Shown here: piece by piece, positions 40,331 through 47,343 of the stretch
How positions within the stretch are numbered: position 1 is the first letter of the stretch
Layout of the letters: every line of letters starts with the position of its first letter
Source: Minisyncoccota bacterium
GTDB taxonomy: Bacteria > Patescibacteriota > Minisyncoccia > JAHIHE01 > JAGLIN01
Length of the DNA stretch: 47,392 nt
Direction of reading: 5' to 3'
Assembly (NCBI GenBank): GCA_028690055.1
Contig: JAQVBZ010000012.1
Coordinates: forward strand, 1 to 47,392
Notes under the pieces: model-generated
Told to the model about the DNA's origin: nothing
Seen by the model: the letters and a program-made list of their open reading frames with translations, nothing else
Database searches by the model: none
Program-made: the position numbers and the translations under genes

Positions 40331-41809
40331 TTAAACTCCCAAAATTTTTTCGTAGAGTGTATTTTCTCCTTTGAGGAGATACTCAAAGGCGAACAGCTGA
40401 TTCCATTTTTCTCGGTTTTCGGGTCTTTCGAAGATTTTAACGAGAATGCGGTTCCATTCTTCGATGGTTTCTTTGTTCGCCTCTAGCCGATCCGAAACAA
40501 CAAGCTTGCCATTGGCAATGATGTCTTGGGTGGAAATCGGCTTGCGGGTATTTCTTAGTGGCAGGAGCATTCTTTGGGCTTCGGCAATAGATGTCGGAGG
40601 ATTTTCTCGGAGCCTTTTTGCTTCCTCGCTCGGTTCAAAGACATTGAATGCGGCGAGCTGAACTATCCTGTATGCACCTTCTGTTCCCAGCCCATACGGT
40701 GCGCCGAGATGTCGCAGAAATTCTTTTACTTCGCCGGCTGCATAGCATCCGCACGACTCGTTTATCTCTTTAAGCATATTGTCGGGATAGACGGTTAATC
40801 CCTGCAGGACTTTGTTCATCGTTTTTATAGCGTGGATAGCGACATGGAAAAGGTCCGGCCAAGCAATCCGTTCGACCGACGATTGTTCGATAGCCCTTTC
40901 TTCCCATGTGACGACATTGTCCATAAGCATATTCATATAACCCTTTGCTGCACGGGCCATACCTTCTATCTTTTCACCTGAGATCGTATTTTTCTTGTGT
41001 GGCATTGCTGAAGAACCTTTTTGTTTTTTGCCGAACGGTTCTTGCAGGATAGTTATTCCGCTACGAGCACCGAGGCGGATATCGATGGCTATCTTGTTGA
41101 GCGATAGCACTATCTGGCATATTGCCTGGGCTAGCGGAGCGTAAAGCTCTCTGGGTAGAATCTGTGTAGCACCATAGAAAGGCTGGAACCCGAGGATGCG
41201 CAGGGCTTCTTCTTCTATCTCTGCGGTAATCCCTTGATAGTTACCGATGGCGCCGGAAAGCTTGGAGAACTTAAGATTTTCTTCGGTTCTCTCTAGATTT
41301 CTCAATCCTTCTCTAAGGATAACCAGCCATGTAAGACAGCGTTTACCGAAGGATTCTATCTCTGCCCATTGGCCGTGTGTTCTGGCGAGCATCACAGTAT
41401 ATCGATACTCGATAGACATCTCTTCAAGCCTTTTGATCAACGGCTTTAGCTCTTCCTTTAATAAGGAGACAGATTCCCGAAGTGTCGAAACGAAAGCCGA
41501 TTCTTCCGTATCATATGAAGTAAGACCGTCATGCCAATATTTTTGAAGTTCAATCGGCAGGAATCTCAGGCGCTCATCGATGAACGCATTGAGGTCGTGT
41601 TTAGTCTCCTCTTCCCGTTTTAACCACCAAGCGATATCGATTTCCTGATTTCCCAGTTTTTCGAATATGCTTGTAAAGATTTCCCTGTTAATAAGTCCGA
41701 GGTTAGCTCTTGCCTCAATTACGGCAAATTCGGTTTTCTGCCATAATTTCAGTTTGTTTTCGTTTGACCAAACCCTGCTTATCGTAGGATGCTCATATCT
41801 TGCGATAAT
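40331..41809 (-). CDS. purB: Adenylosuccinate lyase, probable AUU start
   Basis: A 492-aa member of the fumarase/aspartase superfamily. It makes AICAR from SAICAR and AMP from adenylosuccinate in purine synthesis. The signature is GSSAMPHKKNTI (flexible loop with the catalytic Ser). Other family segments are ARTHGQWAEIESFGKR and SKLSGAIGNYQG. The usual PurB N-terminus (M-I-x-RY) is found as I-I-A-RYEHPTISRVWSNENK, with ATT where Met should be. AGGAGG lies exactly 7 nt before that ATT (41809). No ATG, GTG or TTG fits; a TTG at 41887 adds 26 non-homologous residues. A stem-loop covers the start of the transcript. No other purine genes are adjacent. Confidence 0.93.
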   Translation of the reverse strand: MIARYEHPTISRVWSNENKLKLWQKTEFAVIEARANLGLINREIFTSIFEKLGNQEIDIAWWLKREEETKHDLNAFIDERLRFLPIELQKYWHDGLTSYDTEESAFVSTLRESVSLLKEELKPLIKRLEEMSIEYRYTVMLARTHGQWAEIESFGKRCLTWLVILREGLRNLERTEENLKFSKLSGAIGNYQGITAEIEEEALRILGFQPFYGATQILPRELYAPLAQAICQIVLSLNKIAIDIRLGARSGITILQEPFGKKQKGSSAMPHKKNTISGEKIEGMARAAKGYMNMLMDNVVTWEERAIEQSSVERIAWPDLFHVAIHAIKTMNKVLQGLTVYPDNMLKEINESCGCYAAGEVKEFLRHLGAPYGLGTEGAYRIVQLAAFNVFEPSEEAKRLRENPPTSIAEAQRMLLPLRNTRKPISTQDIIANGKLVVSDRLEANKETIEEWNRILVKIFERPENREKWNQLFAFEYLLKGENTLYEKILGV

Positions 41810-41830
41810 AATTTTCCCTCCTATATAAGT

Positions 41831-41858
41831 TATCGATGGCTGTAAAAAACCATCGATA
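41831..41858 (-). promoter_or_regulatory. Stem-loop at the purB transcription start
   Basis: TATCGATGG / CCATCGATA perfect 9-bp inverted repeat with a 10-nt loop. It begins just after the -10 and ends 9 nt before AGGAGG. It could be an operator or an mRNA 5' hairpin. Confidence 0.7.
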
Positions 41859-41859
41859 T

Positions 41860-41887
41860 ATATTACATGATGACTATTATAAGTCAA
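41860..41887 (-). promoter_or_regulatory. purB promoter
   Basis: On the minus strand TTGACT, 16 nt, TAATAT. The -35 lies only 14 bp from the 17-bp tRNA-like repeat that ends the integrated element, so the element borders but spares it. Confidence 0.6.
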
Positions 41888-41900
41888 ACTTTTTTATTTA

Positions 41901-41960
41901 GCGGAGAGGGCGAGATTTACCCATCCGCTTTGCTACTGGGCATAAACTTCTCATCTCGCC
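41901..41960. repeat. Left attachment-like site with nested inverted repeat
   Basis: The tRNA-like 17-mer overlaps a larger inverted repeat: GGCGAGAT (41909-41916) with ATCTCGCC (41953-41960), and inside it CCCA (41920-41923) with TGGG (41937-41940). Imperfect palindromes of this size are the usual form of serine integrase att sites. The remaining 41961-42156 has no convincing gene. Confidence 0.6.
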
Positions 41961-42156
41961 AAATTGCGGGCTATTCGAGTTAAGTACCCGTAAGATATAA
42001 TCAGTGTAAGGCTTTTTAGGTGGTTTGGTTAGAAGGGGTTTTGAGGTACTCGGGTCGGGGTCAGAAAATAGAAAATGAGACAAATGAGACACTATAAAAA
42101 GAATTTTAAAATATGTCTAGTTTGCCTATTGTTTGCTGTAGTTAGCTAAAATATAG

Positions 42157-42185
42157 ATAAGACACAAAAAAGTTGTGTCTTATTT
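42157..42185. terminator. Terminator-like hairpin upstream of the recombinase
   Basis: AAGACACAA / TTGTGTCTT perfect 9-bp stem with T and A tracts; it would shield the recombinase gene from outside transcription. Confidence 0.7.
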
Positions 42186-42279
42186 GACTTTGTGGCGATT
42201 ATAGCGTCTTATATTAATTTGCTGGACTAAGTGAACGAGTCGCGTCATTAATGTTGTTGTAATAAGATAAAAACAAAGC

Positions 42280-43602
42280 ATGGAATTGCAACATCAAAAA
42301 ATGTCACAAGAAAAACAAAGCGTATTATCTCCGGTAAAATATTGCCTTTATGCTCGGAAGTCTACCGAGTCCGAAGAGAGGCAGGTCCTTTCCATAGACA
42401 GCCAAATTAAAGAAATGCTGGATCTGGCAGAAAGAGAAAATCTCAATATCGTATCAATCAAACGAGAATCTCACAGCGCAAAAGAAACTGGAACAAGACC
42501 GATTTTCAATGAAATTATTTCTGAGATTCAGGAGCAGAAGTTTGACGGCATCCTGACTTGGGCGCCGGATAGAATTTCCCGAAATGCGGGAGATCTCGGA
42601 AAAATTGTCGATCTTATGGACGGAGGATTTTTAAAAGAGATAAGAACTTACGGACAAAAATTTTCCAATTCTCCGAATGAAAAATTCTTGCTTATGATAT
42701 TAGGCTCGCAAGCAAAACTTGAAAATGATAATCGTGGTATTAATGTGAAACGGGGACTCAGGGCAAGATGCGAAATGGGCTTATGGCCGACTATCGCTCC
42801 CTTGGGATATCTCAACCAAAAACATATGGACAAGAAATGCCAGATAATCATTGATCCGCAAAGAGCGCCTGTTATCAAGAAGATATTTGAAAAAGCGGCA
42901 TACGAGCATTATTCAGGAAGAAAAATCTACCATTGGCTGAGATTTGATTTGAACTTTTACACTAGAGGCAATAAACCTTTGACGCTCGCTGGAGTGTATC
43001 GAGTGCTGGATAATCCGCTCTATTATGGAGTGTTTGAATATCCTGCCAAAAGTGATAATTGGTATTCCGGAAAGCATGAGCCTATTATTACGCAAGAACT
43101 TTTTGAAAAAGCTCAAGCCTGGCTCAAAAGAGACAAAATCGTGAGAGAGAATAAAGAGTTTGCTTTTACCAAACTTATAACTTGCGGACTATGTGGTTCG
43201 GGAATATCGGCTGAAGAAAAATATAAACAGCTAAAAGATGGAACTGCTGCACACTATGTTTATTATGGATGCAGCCGCGCTAAAGACAGACATTGTAAAA
43301 ATAAATATATAAGAGAAGAAGAATTAATTACAGGGCTACTGAAAATAATGGATAAAGTTGATATCAGTGAACTTGGTATGAAAACAAGACTGGAGATGGA
43401 AGTTGAAAGGTTCAATAAATTTCAAAATATGGTCTTTGGAGAAAAACCAAACAACAAAAAACAAAAGCCCGCAGTTGATATGCGGGTTTATGCTAAATAT
43501 GTACTTAAAGAAGGAAGCGCGACGGAGAAGCGAGAATTGCTGGCTAATTTGAGAAGCAGGATTTTGTTGCGGGACAAGAACTTAATGCTAGTCGATAGCT
43601 AA
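42280..43602 (+). CDS. Large serine recombinase (integrase)
   Basis: A 440-aa site-specific recombinase. The resolvase domain has the catalytic Ser28 in YARKSTESEERQVLSIDSQ and the Arg/Asp core in WAPDRISRNAGDL. The recombinase domain runs about residues 165-275 (GYLNQK, then VYRVLDNPLYYGVFEY). The zinc ribbon has CGLCGSG (about 303-309) and YGCSRAKDRHC (about 328-338). A coiled-coil region follows. This is the usual integrase type in CPR genomes. It lies next to the left end of the element, as integrases do. It overlaps the convergent gene at 43599 by 4 bp. ATG at 42280 or M8 at 42301; no SD. Confidence 0.95.
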   Translation: MELQHQKMSQEKQSVLSPVKYCLYARKSTESEERQVLSIDSQIKEMLDLAERENLNIVSIKRESHSAKETGTRPIFNEIISEIQEQKFDGILTWAPDRISRNAGDLGKIVDLMDGGFLKEIRTYGQKFSNSPNEKFLLMILGSQAKLENDNRGINVKRGLRARCEMGLWPTIAPLGYLNQKHMDKKCQIIIDPQRAPVIKKIFEKAAYEHYSGRKIYHWLRFDLNFYTRGNKPLTLAGVYRVLDNPLYYGVFEYPAKSDNWYSGKHEPIITQELFEKAQAWLKRDKIVRENKEFAFTKLITCGLCGSGISAEEKYKQLKDGTAAHYVYYGCSRAKDRHCKNKYIREEELITGLLKIMDKVDISELGMKTRLEMEVERFNKFQNMVFGEKPNNKKQKPAVDMRVYAKYVLKEGSATEKRELLANLRSRILLRDKNLMLVDS

Positions 43603-44306
43603 TTTTTTTCTGCAATAAATAACTTATCCAATGATTCTAAGGCTGAAACGCAAGGGTTGGACAATTCATAGTCAAACCAAATGTAGCAATCTATCCTTAA
43701 TATTTTGATAATCTGACCTAGTTTAGCAATCCAATCTCTTTCTAACTTCAAATTTGCCACTCCGCCGGGTTCCTTAAGCAGTTTATTTTTATGAGCAACT
43801 GATTGATGTCTAATCTTATGAAAATTCTGTCCTTCAAAATGTTTTTTTAACTCCTTTAGATCGGTTAGTCCACTTAAACTTCTTTTCTTCTTCCTAATAT
43901 CAGCCATTTTATCTCCAATATAAGAATTGTCTTCCTCAGTTCCAAAATCAAATTTATAGTAATCAGGAGTTGGATAATTCTTTTCAAGAAAATCCATAAA
44001 TGCTTGGACTAGATCTTCTTTAATCTCTGGTATGGAAGCTTTCTCTTTTTCTATAATTTTTTCAAGTATAGGTTTGATTGTCAGCTCTTCTTGTTTTTTT
44101 GAGCAAATCAATGTATGTAATATTTCAATGGATGCATAAAAACTGTTGTTGGCAGATAAAATGGAAAAATCATATCCTAATAATTCGTTTTCAGGTAATT
44201 TACTGTATATTTTTTCGCATACTAGAAAATTGATATCTGCGAGATAAACAAGTTTAACTATTTTATCAATATATTGCTCGTCTGATAGCTCCATTTGTTT
44301 TTTCAT
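43599..44306 (-). CDS. AbiU2/HEPN-like protein (element cargo)
   Basis: A 235-aa all-helical protein. Residues 160-185 contain FHKIRHQSVAHKNKLL, in which RHQSVAH is an R-x5-H motif of the HEPN type, in a context (R-x-x-HxxVAHKN) seen in AbiU2-like proteins. HEPN proteins of this sort often act as RNase toxins in abortive infection. No antitoxin nucleotidyltransferase is adjacent. It is convergent with the recombinase. The assignment is by motif and context; AbiU2 membership needs a profile search. No SD. Confidence 0.7.
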   Translation of the reverse strand: MKKQMELSDEQYIDKIVKLVYLADINFLVCEKIYSKLPENELLGYDFSILSANNSFYASIEILHTLICSKKQEELTIKPILEKIIEKEKASIPEIKEDLVQAFMDFLEKNYPTPDYYKFDFGTEEDNSYIGDKMADIRKKKRSLSGLTDLKELKKHFEGQNFHKIRHQSVAHKNKLLKEPGGVANLKLERDWIAKLGQIIKILRIDCYIWFDYELSNPCVSALESLDKLFIAEKN

Positions 44307-44491
44307 TTGATTTTTTGTTATAAATCTAACATTGTCCTTATAAGATAAACTCCTTCATTTTCTTTGAAGCTATATTTTAAGTTCAGCGCTTTTATAGCCA
44401 TTTTTATTCTCTTTTAGGGTTTAATACCCCCCGCATCTCTGCTGCGAGAAGGCTTCATTAGTCATTAAAATGTTGTCATTTTCATTCTGAT

Positions 44492-44989
44492 TTATCGAGT
44501 TCGTTTGGATTCCACTTGATAAGCAGGATATAAAAAATAAGATGAAATATAGAAAGATAAGAGTGCTCCTAATATCATTGTAGGATCAACAAGTAATGTA
44601 ATTATTATATTCAGATATATTATGGCCAATGCCACTATTACTCCCGTCTTAGGTTTCTTATATATTAGTATACTTATAATAATTCCCAAGAATAATAAAA
44701 GCCAAATGATATTATCGTTTATTGTACCGTTACTTTCACTTTGACTAATAAAAGAACCTAGCCCAAAAAGATAAAATATAATATAGCCAAGACAAGCCCT
44801 ACCTCGTGCCGAGGAGAGTATATTCAACTTGTCATACTGTTCAATCTGATATCTTAATTTCTTATCTTCAATTGCGAAAAATGCAAAAAAGCCTTTATTA
44901 TTTTTCTTATTGTTTAACATGCTTTGACAATGTTTGCATTTGATTGCTTCTTCTTGGATTTGCTCTGCACAAAAAGGACATATTTTCAT
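44492..44989 (-). CDS. Zinc-ribbon membrane protein (element cargo)
   Basis: A 165-aa protein. The N-terminus is a double CxxC zinc ribbon (KICPFCAEQIQEEAIKCKHC). A basic linker follows, then about four membrane helices (IIFYLFGLGSFIS; IIWLLLFLGIIISILIY; VIVALAIIYLNIIITLLV; a final one). Such zinc-ribbon plus membrane proteins are common and mostly uncharacterised. It belongs to the AT-rich minus-strand block of the integrated element. Confidence 0.8.
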   Translation of the reverse strand: MKICPFCAEQIQEEAIKCKHCQSMLNNKKNNKGFFAFFAIEDKKLRYQIEQYDKLNILSSARGRACLGYIIFYLFGLGSFISQSESNGTINDNIIWLLLFLGIIISILIYKKPKTGVIVALAIIYLNIIITLLVDPTMILGALLSFYISSYFLYPAYQVESKRTR

Positions 44990-45100
44990 AAATTTAGAAT
45001 TGATGGATTTTATAAATTACACGATAGAATTGCTAAGATGCAAAAATACCTTTTGTGAGGATTTGTTTCTTTTGTTTGAGATGGGGCCCTTGCAAAAAGT

Positions 45101-45574
45101 TTAGTGCTGAATAAAAAAAGCAATAAAAATAATCGCTAATACTATCCATATCGTTAACCCAGCTAGAGTATTCCAAAAAGATGATTCTTGATTTTTAATT
45201 GCTTTTCGAATCAAATCTTTTGGTACGGGATAAGGCACTCCCAACTTTTTGGGGAGTACACGGATTTCCCAATATAGATCCGGAATTCTACTTGCCATGA
45301 CAAGAATGAAAGCAATCAAAAATAGAATTCCCCAGTAGCTATATACATAATAACAAATCGCTATTGTGATAATGCTCGATAGAATAGCAACTACAATGCC
45401 AGAACTATTCCATTTTTTGACTTCATTCTTCAAATAATCTTGATATTCGTTTGGGTCTAATGGTTTTTCAAGTAAACCCCTGCCGATGGATCCAACAAGA
45501 TTTGTGCCCGCGTAAACAATGATTAACCATGCAACTATTGCTTTTATGATTGACCAGATGAGGAGTGCTATCAT
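45101..45574 (-). CDS. Membrane protein (157 aa, element cargo)
   Basis: About four membrane helices: residues 1-25, 60-78, 80-97 and 135-155. A cytosolic loop of about 35 residues lies between the first and second (LLEKPLDPNEYQDYLKNEV), and an amphipathic stretch (IRVLPKKLGVPYPVPKDLIRK) before the last. No family recognised. No SD. The 43599-46314 genes all run leftward with gaps of 70-190 bp, so an operon is possible. Confidence 0.75.
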   Translation of the reverse strand: MIALLIWSIIKAIVAWLIIVYAGTNLVGSIGRGLLEKPLDPNEYQDYLKNEVKKWNSSGIVVAILSSIITIAICYYVYSYWGILFLIAFILVMASRIPDLYWEIRVLPKKLGVPYPVPKDLIRKAIKNQESSFWNTLAGLTIWIVLAIIFIAFFIQH

Positions 45575-45640
45575 TTCATTAAATTTAAAAATTTATTTAT
45601 CTTCTATCAAAATATTCAATCTATTATTTTTGTCATCAAA

Positions 45641-45943
45641 TTACGTGTTATTTCTATCGCCTAAAGACTCAAATTCACTATTTGCGATATTGCTATCTTC
45701 TCCTTTATCTATTAAACCTGCATCTGGACCTTTCCCGATTACACGATTAAGTTGAGCATGTTTTCCTTCCAGTAATATGCCGGCCTTTCTTTTATCTCCA
45801 TTGTTTTTAGGTTTTTCAAAAATCCATTTTAAAAAACCGGTTGTCCAACCGATAAAAGCAAGGATGATTGTAATAATAATACCTACAATCTCTACGAAAC
45901 CTGAATTTTGATTTGCCCAGTATCTAATAGCTTCTATATCCAT
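45641..45943 (-). CDS. Single-helix membrane protein (100 aa, element cargo)
   Basis: One membrane helix (residues 16-40, GFVEIVGIIITIILAFIGWT) is followed by a basic stretch (KWIFEKPKNNGDKRK) and a hydrophilic tail with Asn/Asp/Ser. The end (ESLGDRNNT) looks arbitrary, so truncation is possible. No family recognised. It is a member of the leftward block. Confidence 0.6.
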   Translation of the reverse strand: MDIEAIRYWANQNSGFVEIVGIIITIILAFIGWTTGFLKWIFEKPKNNGDKRKAGILLEGKHAQLNRVIGKGPDAGLIDKGEDSNIANSEFESLGDRNNT

Positions 45944-46053
45944 ATCACTCGGAATGACTTTTTATTATCTATATTTTATGCCTTTTATGCAAATTTGTAA
46001 AAAAGAATTTTGACAATAAGTAAGAAGATTTCCGTCTGACTATATTATTTGAT

Positions 46054-46314
46054 CTACTCTGAGCTTTTTTCTTCTGCCGGATATAATTTATGCAATCCTA
46101 GTCCGATATACCATGAAACTATGCCATAGAAGATTAAGTTGGCACATTCAGAGATAGAGAATTTTTCTCCTGTAAATACGCCATATATTAGGAATACAAA
46201 AACAGCCCCCGGCAGGAGTATTAGAATCATTGCAAACAGACTGACTGCTATTTGAGCAATATTTTGACCAAGCTCTTCCAATGCCTGATTAAGTTTATAA
46301 AGCGGATTGTTCAT
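46054..46314 (-). CDS. Small two-helix membrane protein (86 aa, element cargo)
   Basis: Two membrane helices (SLFAMILILLPGAVFVFLIYG; LIFYGIVSWYIGLGLH) lie between a helical N-terminus (LYKLNQALEELGQNIAQIAV) and a short acidic tail. No family recognised. It is the first gene of the leftward block, starting 45 bp from the 3' end of tRNA-Ser. Confidence 0.65.
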   Translation of the reverse strand: MNNPLYKLNQALEELGQNIAQIAVSLFAMILILLPGAVFVFLIYGVFTGEKFSISECANLIFYGIVSWYIGLGLHKLYPAEEKSSE

Positions 46315-46359
46315 ATTTTCGTATACTTTATGAGTCTATCCGATACTTTATTGTAAATG

Positions 46360-46446
46360 CGGAGAGGGCGAGATTCGAACTCGCGGGACCCGTGAAGGTC
46401 CTCCGGTTTTCAAGACCGGTACATTAAACCGCTCTGTCACCTCTCC
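46360..46446 (-). tRNA. tRNA-Ser (anticodon UGA)
   Basis: 87 nt. The acceptor stem is GGAGAGG with CCTCTCC and discriminator G. The anticodon loop is CTTGAAA. The long variable arm GGACC-TTCAC-GGGTCC identifies serine. The T-loop GTTCGAATC is normal. CCA is not encoded. Its last 17 nt form the right end of the integrated element. Confidence 0.95.
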
Positions 46447-46474
46447 TTGTGTGGGCTGTGATTACTACTTAGAC

Positions 46475-46503
46475 AAAATAGCATTATATTTTTCGTTTGG
46501 CAA
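46475..46503 (-). promoter_or_regulatory. tRNA-Ser(UGA) promoter
   Basis: TTGCCA, 17 nt, TATTTT, about 30 nt before the tRNA. The -35 is identical to that of tRNA-Ser(GCU). Confidence 0.6.
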
Positions 46504-46652
46504 GGTGATTGGTATAGATGTGGCTAGTGCTTTTTGTTTTTCAAATTATAAAGTATACTATAGATAGTATAGGCGATATTCTGTTAGTGGGGTATAAATC
46601 TTTTTTTGAGGAAGGACAGATGAGAGGTGAGAAGTAAAGGATTCCCTTAATT

Positions 46653-46795
46653 TGTCATTCTGGAATTCTGGTACTCCAAAATATCCGGAATCCCGAAGCT
46701 ATGCAAAACGAATATTATGTTTCTATTGAACGACTAAGCATTAAAGGCATAGTAAGGGGATCCCGGATATTTACTCCGTAAATTTCGGGATGACA
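46653..46795. repeat. GTCATTCC-family palindromic repeat, close relative of copy 1
   Basis: TGTCATTCTGG at the left and CGGGATGACA at the right; the interior ATATCCGGAATC, CTATGCAA and GGATCCCGGATATTT parallels 3576-3716. The 46504-46925 gap otherwise holds the palindrome at 46852. Confidence 0.8.
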
Positions 46796-46851
46796 ATGAG
46801 AGGTGGTAAATTCTTGAGCCATCGTATCTTTGGAGTTGTTGCGTTATAGAA

Positions 46852-46871
46852 GGGCACAAGATATTGTGCCC
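46852..46871. repeat. GGGCACAA palindrome
   Basis: GGGCACAA-gata-TTGTGCCC, a perfect 8-bp stem, followed by CCTAC. It has the form of a short interspersed hairpin rather than a terminator, since no T tract follows. Confidence 0.65.
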
Positions 46872-46925
46872 CTACAAAATGCAGCTACAGGCGATATCCG
46901 ATAGTTATATATTAATTTAATATTT

Positions 46926-47093
46926 ATGAATTCAAACTCTTTCGTCTGGATGGGTGCCGCGGTCGGTTCGGTTATAGGTGCATATGTACCGGCATTGTGG
47001 GGTGCGGGGATGTTTTCCTATTCCTCTATCATACTCAGTACGATCGGAGGGCTTGGCGGAATCTGGCTCGGTTTTAAGCTTAGTCGCTATTAG
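46926..47093 (+). CDS. Small glycine-rich membrane protein (55 aa)
   Basis: It starts MNSNSFVWMGAAVGSVIGAY and ends GGLGGIWLGFKLSRY. It forms two short hydrophobic helices rich in Gly and Ala with GxxxG spacing (VGSVIGAYVPALWGAG; TIGGLGGIWLGFKL). This is a recurrent small-protein type in bacteria with no known function. Codon use is coherent and there is no internal stop. There is no SD; the leader is ATTAATTTAATATTT. It is read toward tRNA-Ser(GCU). Confidence 0.75.
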   Translation: MNSNSFVWMGAAVGSVIGAYVPALWGAGMFSYSSIILSTIGGLGGIWLGFKLSRY

Positions 47094-47124
47094 ATAGTCG
47101 AATATTTCGAAATAGTCCAAAGCC

Positions 47125-47153
47125 TTGCCAGACTAAAAAAAACCGCTTATACT
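47125..47153 (+). promoter_or_regulatory. tRNA-Ser(GCU) promoter
   Basis: TTGCCA, 17 nt, TATACT, about 40 nt before the mature 5' end. Confidence 0.65.
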
Positions 47154-47199
47154 GATTGCGTGCTTAATGGACTTATTAACAGAGTATTACAATCTATTT

Positions 47200-47286
47200 G
47201 GAGAGGTGGCTGAGCGGCTGAAAGCACCACACTGCTAATGTGGGAAGGGGTAAAACCCTTCGCGGGTTCGAATCCCGCCCTCTCCG
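47200..47286 (+). tRNA. tRNA-Ser (anticodon GCU)
   Basis: 87 nt. The acceptor is GGAGAGG/CCTCTCC with discriminator G. The anticodon loop is CTGCTAA. The variable arm is GAAGGG-GTAAAA-CCCTTC and the T-loop GTTCGAATC. CCA is not encoded. Its 3' end differs from the 17-bp element repeat by one base (C for T in AATCCCGCC). Confidence 0.95.
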
Positions 47287-47291
47287 CATCA

Positions 47292-47305
47292 TCGTGCTAG
47301 CACGA
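47292..47305. repeat. Perfect 14-bp palindrome behind tRNA-Ser(GCU)
   Basis: TCGTGCTAGCACGA, 5 nt after the tRNA end. It could be a processing hairpin in the tRNA trailer or a protein-binding site. Confidence 0.6.
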
Positions 47306-47312
47306 AGTAGTT

Positions 47313-47343
47313 AAAAACAGAGCTTATTTAAAGCTCTGTTTTT
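47313..47343 (+). terminator. Terminator of tRNA-Ser(GCU)
   Basis: AACAGAGCTT / AAGCTCTGTT perfect 10-bp stem, then TTT. Confidence 0.85.

Larger units (their letters stand above)
41901..46376. mobile_element. Integrative element at tRNA-Ser(UGA) with serine recombinase
   Basis: The limits are a 17-bp direct repeat, GCGGAGAGGGCGAGATT. It occurs at 41901-41917 and again at 46360-46376, where it is the 3' end of tRNA-Ser(UGA). The 4.5 kb between them holds a large serine recombinase next to the left end, a HEPN-like protein and four small membrane proteins. The minus-strand genes are much more AT-rich than purB. The tRNA stays intact on the right. The limits come from the repeat; excision was not shown. 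Confidence 0.78.

Noticed and set aside
40186-40374. 62-aa plus-strand frame between two hairpins
   Set aside because: It runs through the purB terminator and into the antisense of purB, with no start signal.
41898-42092. 64-aa minus-strand frame ending in the tRNA-like repeat
   Set aside because: The C-terminal codons are the tRNA-derived 17-mer and the composition is not protein-like. It is better explained as attachment-site DNA.
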